Source: Lolium rigidum
Taxonomy: Eukaryota; Streptophyta; Magnoliopsida; Poales; Poaceae
DNA: 64,000 nucleotides
Reading direction: 5' to 3'
NCBI RefSeq assembly: GCF_022539505.1
Contig: NC_061508.1
Span: 62,815,754 to 62,879,753 of the forward strand
Shown: positions 58,659 through 64,000 of the stretch, in pieces
Layout of the letters: each line of letters begins with the position of its first letter
Numbering within the stretch: position 1 is the first letter of the stretch
Made by a program: the position numbers and the translations under genes
The notes under the pieces: model-generated
What the model saw: the letters and a program-made list of their open reading frames with translations, nothing else
Database searches by the model: none
Told to the model about the DNA's origin: nothing

Positions 58659-60824
58659 TTAGGCCATTGTATTCTTGTATTGCGTTGTTTTGTATGACAC
58701 TTCATACCAACCAATATGGTACTAATACCCAAGAATTTCATTGTGTGACCAAACAAGGAATACATTCATAACATGTATATCATTTATATACACCTGAGCT
58801 AGACTTTCTAGTCTTTTCTTTCTTTCTGCCAATAATCCTTTTGTAGTTTCTCTTTTAGCTTTCCTCATTATTCAGAAAAACACTTCAACATCAATAACTT
58901 ATAGGTTTGTTGGTCAAATACCAATAACCTTGAGGTTCTTACTTTGAAGTTGATCATCATATGACAAGTGTTCCGGATTTCACTATTAGTAACCTTTTAA
59001 TATGATGAACAATTTCACTCATAATATTATCATATCATGAAGACTTTTCGAGACCATGTACGTACATGCTAGGCTCGTAAAGTATAACCTCGATATTCGC
59101 ATGTGCAAATCTGGCTTGCACCCATTGTATGCACACGTAGAATCTATAACACCCGATCATCACGTGATGCTTCGAAACGACGAGTCTTAGCAACGGTGCA
59201 TACTAAGGACGATCACTTCATGGATATGCGAATATTGTTAGTGCCCCAATAGTTGGAGGATTGGGACGACTTGCGTCTTCAACCTTCGTACATTCCCATA
59301 AAACTTATGAGTTTATGTAGTCTCACCAAATTATATTCTATCATCTTCCAATAAGGTCTTAGATATCATATATATCTCATACCTTGATTATTTACGAAAA
59401 CTAAATTTTCAGCTCCTTACTTTTCAAACAGATTTGAACTTCAAGTTTCACGGAGACAAGATAACTTTAGGTACTAATTGAAACCATAGTTCTCTGAATC
59501 AACAATGTGAGGTTTACTAAAAGTTTGCAATAGGACTTAACCATTTCTTGATTTTTTAACAATACGGTACCAAACCGTAAAGTTTCTTGTCAGATTTTAA
59601 CAGTATTTCTATCTCAATTACAAGACTAGCGCATGGTAGAAAACGGATGCCAATACTACAAAATTAATTCAAAATACTAGTCAGACTATGTTTATGATAA
59701 TTAGTTCATGTTTTAATCTAATTACTAATGAACTCCCACTTAATACAACATCCCTCATAGTTGTTAAGTGGTACACGATCCAAATCCACTACACCAAAAC
59801 CGATCATCACGTGAGATGATGTAGCTTCAATGGTGAACATCAACATGTTGATCATATCATCCATATGACTCGGGTTCAACCTTTCGATTTCCGTTGTCCC
59901 GAGGCCATGTACGTACATGCTAGGCTCGTCAAGCAAACCCTAGTATTCCGCGTGTGCAACATGGCTTACACCCGTTGTATGTGAACGTTGAGTCTATCAC
60001 ATCCGATCATCACGAGATGCTTCGAAACGACGAACTGTGCAACGGTGCATACGAGGGGAGAACACTTTATTATCTTGATATTAATGTGAGGGATCATCTT
60101 ATAATGCTACCATCGCGATCTAAGCAAAATAAGATGCATAAAGGATTAACATCACATGCAATTCATATGTGATATGATATGGCCCTTTAGTCTTTGCGCC
60201 TTCGATCTTCATCTCCAAAGCACGGACATGATATCCATCATCAACGGGCATGATCTCCATCATCGTCGGCGTAGCGTCAAGGTCCATGGCGCCGTCTTCA
60301 TGGTTGTTCACCTCATGTAGCAACTATTACAACTACTTTGAAATACTACTCAACATGAAATTTAAAGACAACCATAAGGCTCCTGCCGATTGCCACAATA
60401 CAATAATGATCATCTCATACATATTCATCATCACATCATGGCCATATCACATCACCAAACCCTGCAAAAACAAGTTAGACGTCTCTAATTTGGTTTGCAT
60501 ATTTTACGTGGTTTAGGATTTTCGAGTGAGATCTAATCTACCTACGAACATGAACCACAACGGTGATACTAGTGTTGTCAATAGAAGAGTAAATTGAATC
60601 TTCACTATAGTAGGAGAGACAGACACCCGCAAAGCCACTTATGCAATACAAGTTGCATGTCGAGCGTGGAGCAAATCTCATGAACGCGGTCATGTAAAGT
60701 TAGCCCGACCGCTTCATCCCACTATGCCACAAAGATGCAAAGTACTCAAACTAAAGACAACATAAGCATCAACACCCACAAAACAATTGTGTTCTACTCG
60801 TGCAACCATCTATGCATAGACACG
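58659..60824 (-). pseudogene. Angela 5' leader and gag region, decayed
   Basis: It continues from the primer site on the minus strand. The sequence follows the usual Angela leader and gag order (for example the region at 59718-59936 with HVMIGFGVVDLDRVPL), but stops and indels are frequent and no frame longer than about 90 codons survives. The leader is long and non-coding, as usual in Angela. Confidence 0.65.
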
Positions 60825-60836
60825 GCTCTGATACCA
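60825..60836 (-). other. primer binding site of the minus Angela
   Basis: The minus strand reads TGGTATCAGAGC, complementary to initiator tRNA-Met, three bases from the LTR end. Confidence 0.92.
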
Positions 60837-60839
60837 CTC

Positions 60840-62596
60840 TGTAGGGATTCGTAGCATAGAAAACAAAAATTTCCTACCGCGAGAACGCAATCCAAGCTAA
60901 GATGCAATCTAGAAGATGGGAGCAACGAGGGGATGAACGAGACTAACCCTTGAAGATTTCCAAAGCCTACAAGAGGAGGCTCTCGTTGCTGCGGTAGACG
61001 ATCACTTGCCGCTTTCAAAAGCGCGTAGAAGATCTTGACGGTGCCACAATCGGGCAGCACCTCCGTACTCGGTCACACGTTCGGTGTTGATGAAGACGAC
61101 GTCCTTCTCCCCGTTCCGGCGGGCAGCGGAAGTAGTAGATCCTCCTCGGAATCCCGGCAGCACGACGGTGTGGTGGCGGTGGTGGTGGAGAACTCCGGCA
61201 GGGCTTCGCCTATGCGCTGCGGGAGTTTGTATGTGGAGGAGGGGAGGCTAGGGTTTGGGGAGAGGGGGCTATGGGCGCCGGCCTCAAGGGGGCAGGGGTG
61301 GTGCAGCCAAGCCATGGATGCCCCTCTCCCTCTCCTCCTCATTATATAGGTGGAACCCCAAGGGTTTGCCCAAAGTCTTCGAATAAGACCCCAACGAAAA
61401 AGCTGCCTTATGGACGAAACCTAGAGGGACAGGGACTCTCCCCTTCCCTCTTTTCTTGGCCGGCAAAGGAGGTGGAATCCATCATGGACTCCACCCTCCC
61501 ACTTGGTTGGCTGGTTAGGGTTTGTGGAGTCCCTCCGGGACTCCTCCTTCCATAGTGATTTATTCCGGATAATTCTAGAAACCACCTTCCATAAATTCAC
61601 CGGATCATTTCCAAACTTGGAAAGTGACTTCCTATATATGAATCTTATTCTCCGAACCATTACGGAACTCCTCGTGATGTCCTGGATCCCATCCGAGACT
61701 CCGAACAAAACTTCGAACTCCATTCCATATTCCATATCTACTTAAACGACATCAAACCTTAAGTGTGTCACCCTACGGTTCGCGAACTATGTAGACATGG
61801 TTGAGACTTCTCTCCGACCAATAACCAATAGCGGGATCTGGAGATCCATAATGGCTCCCACATATTCAACAATGACTTTAGTGATCGACTGAACCATTTA
61901 CATACGATACCGATTCCCTTTGTCACGCGATATTTTACTTGTCCGAGGTTTGATCATCGGTATCTCTATACCTCGTTCAACCTCGTCTTATGACAAGTAC
62001 TCTTTACTCGTACCGTGGTATGTGGTCTCTTATGAACCATTCATATGCTTGCAAGCTATTAGACGACATTCCACCGAGAGGGCCCAAAGTATATCTATCC
62101 GTCATCGGGATGGACAAATCCCACTGTTGATCCATATGCCTCAACTCATACTTTCCGGATACTTAATCCCACCTTTATAACCACCCATTTACGCAGTGGC
62201 GTTTGATGTAATCAAAGTACCTTTCCGATATAAGTGATTTACATGATCTCATGGTCGAAAGGACTAGGTAACTATGTATCGAAAGCTTATAGCAAATAAC
62301 TTAATGACGTGATCTTATGCTACGCTTAATTGGGTGTGTCCATTACATCATTCATATAATGACATAACCTTGTTATTAATAACATCCAATGTTCATGATC
62401 ACGAAACCATGATCATCTATTAATCAACAAGCTAGTTATACAAGAGGCTTACTAGGGACGCCTTGTTGTTCACATAACACACATGTATCAATGTTTCGGT
62501 TAATACAATTATAGCATGGTATGTAAACATTATCATAAACACAAAGATATATTATAATAACCATTTTATTATTGCCTCTTGGGCATATCTCCAACA
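60840..62596 (-). repeat. 5' LTR of the minus Angela, intact, 1757 bp
   Basis: It runs on the minus strand from TGTTGGAGATATG (62596) to ATCCCTACA (60840), followed by the spacer GAG and a Met primer site. It contains TATATAAT (minus strand, 61341-61348). The short open frames in it are LTR sequence, not genes. Confidence 0.93.
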
Positions 62597-62601
62597 ATTA
62601 A

Positions 62602-64000
62602 TAACAAGGTTATGTCATTATGTGAATGATGTAATGGACACACCCAATCAAGCGTAGCATAAGATCACGTCATTAAGTTATTTGCTATAAGCTTTCGATA
62701 CATAGTTACCTAGTCCTTCGACCATGAGATCATGTAAATCACTTATACCGGAAGGGTACTTTGATTACATCAAACGCCACTGCGTAAATGGGTGGTTATA
62801 AAGGTGTGATTAAGTATCCGGAAAGTATGAGTTGAGGCATATGGATCAACAGTGGGATTTGTCCATCCCGATGACGGATAGATATACTTTGGGCCCTCGC
62901 GGTGGAATGTCATCTAATTAGCTTGCAAGCATATGAATGGTTCATAAGAGACCACATACCACGGTACGAGTAAAGAGTACTTGTCAGGAGACGAGGTTGA
63001 ACAAGGTATTGAGATACGGATGATCAAACTTCGGACAAGTAAAATATCGCGTGACAAAGGGAATCGGTATCGTATGTAAATGGTTCATTCGATCACTAAG
63101 TCATCGTTGAATATGTGGGAGCCATTATGGATCTCCAGATCCCGCTATTGGTTATTGGTCGGAGAGAAGTCTCAACCATGTCTGCATAGTTCGCGAACCG
63201 TAGGGTGACACACTTAAGGTCTGATGTCGTTTAAGTAGATATGGAATATGGAATGGAGTTCGAAGTTTTGTTCGGAGTCTCGGATGGGATCCAGGACATC
63301 ACGAGGATTTCCGAAATGGTCCGGAGAATAAGATTCATATATAGGAAGTCATTTTATAAGTTTGAAAATGATCCGGTGCATTTATGGAAGGTTCTAGAAG
63401 ATTCTAGAAAAGTCTGAAAGAAATCACTATGGAAGGTGGAGTCCCGGAGGGACTCCACTAGCATGGCCGGCCAACCCTAAGGGGGAGGAGTCCCAGGTGG
63501 ACTCCACCTAAGGTGGCCGGCCACCCCACCTCAAGGAAAGGTGGGAGTCCCACCTTGAGTAGGACTCCCCCCTTGAGTAGGTTTCCCATTTTTGGGAGGT
63601 TTTGTTGTTGGGGTCTTATTCGAAGACTTGGACTACAACTCTTGGGGACTTCCACCTATATAATGAGGAGCCAAGGGGAGGGGGCCGGCCACACCAAGCC
63701 CTAGTTGGCCGCACCCCCTTTGAGGCCGGCGCCCCAAACCCTAGCCTCTCCCCAAACCCTAGTGCCCCTCCTCCACATACAACTCCCGCAGCGCATAGGC
63801 GAAGCCCTGTCGGAGTTCTCCACCACCACCGTCACCACGCCGTCATGCTGCCGGGATTCCAAGGAGGATCTACTACTTCCGCTGCCCGCTGGAACGGGGA
63901 GAAGGACGTCTTCATCAACACCGAACGTGTGACCGACTACGGAGGTGCTGCCCGATTGTGGCACCGTCAAGATCTTCTACGCGCTTTTTGAAAGCGGCAA
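62602..64000 (+). repeat. continuation of the plus-strand Angela LTR
   Basis: It resumes after the TSD (62597-62601) where 32691 left off: TAACAAGGTTATGTCATT. It is the inverse of 40947-42390 and of the matching part of 60840-62596, with more divergence. It has a TATATAAT box at 63657-63664 and a GGCCGGCC-rich part at 63460-63540. The LTR continues past the window end. Confidence 0.9.

Larger units (their letters stand above)
32692..62596 (-). mobile_element. Angela/WIS/BARE-1 Copia retrotransposon with nested insertions
   Basis: The element is bounded by TGTAGGGATTCG at 32692 and CATATCTCCAACA at 62596, the end and start of an Angela LTR on the minus strand, with TSD ATTAA. Its own length after removing three nested elements is about 8.6 kb (LTRs of 1757 and 1759 bp, internal 5.05 kb), the normal Angela size. 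The 3' LTR is split by a Gypsy element at 32791-40941 and the internal region by a solo LARD LTR at 45477-58653. The two LTRs differ at only a few bases by eye, but pol is decayed. Confidence 0.93.

Noticed and set aside
62360..62640. Large perfect palindrome around 62597
   Set aside because: It is explained by insertion of a minus-strand Angela into a plus-strand Angela LTR near the matching position, with TSD ATTAA.

Overview
The window is grass nuclear DNA, almost certainly from a Triticeae genome (wheat, Aegilops, rye or barley; I cannot decide which). The evidence is an Angela/WIS/BARE-1 type Copia LTR (TGTTGGAGATATGCCC...CTACA), Sukkula-like LARD elements, Athila-lineage Gypsy LTRs starting TGATACGTCTCC, Stowaway MITEs and deeply nested insertions. 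I can support one host gene. Everything else is transposable elements or decayed sequence.

Layout. 1-11687: a minus-strand LARD (large LTRs, no proteins) with a 6.5-kb 5' LTR, a 2.96-kb non-coding internal domain and the first 2.2 kb of its 3' LTR. It interrupts an LTR whose last 86 bp survive at 11688-11773. 12039-13079: a PIF/Harbinger element with a TTA target duplication and the C-terminal part of a transposase. 13410-14645: a Mutator-like element that may carry a captured exon. 14943-18207: a four-exon gene for a GEM-like GRAM-domain protein of 291 residues. 18494-28319: MITEs, a 3.3-kb MULE with a perfect 9-bp target duplication, a CACTA end inserted in a LINE remnant, and old sequence I could not classify. 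28320-29728: decayed LTR sequence. 29729-64000: one nest of LTR retrotransposons.

The nest, oldest to youngest: (1) a Copia element (LTR 29729-30760, broken gag 30810-32472); (2) a plus-strand Angela LTR inserted into that gag (32473-32691, resuming at 62602 and leaving the window); (3) a minus-strand Angela inserted into that LTR (32692-62596, TSD ATTAA); (4a) a minus-strand gag-protease-only Gypsy element in the Angela 3' LTR (32791-40941, TSD ATGAA); (4b) a solo LARD LTR in the Angela pol remnant (45477-58653, TSD GTCAC); (5) a second, plus-strand copy of the gag-protease-only Gypsy inside the solo LTR (49586-57737, TSD AGGAC). All four complete insertions of levels 3-5 have perfect 5-bp target duplications, so the order is firm.

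None of the elements visible here has an intact pol. The LARDs code for no recognised protein, the two Gypsy copies encode only gag and an aspartic protease, and the Angela pol is decayed although its LTRs are nearly identical. All would need enzymes supplied from elsewhere. Differences between paired LTRs and between the two gag copies fall repeatedly on CTG/CAG trinucleotides. This suggests base-calling error at methylated CHG sites, so several frameshifts described here may be artefacts.
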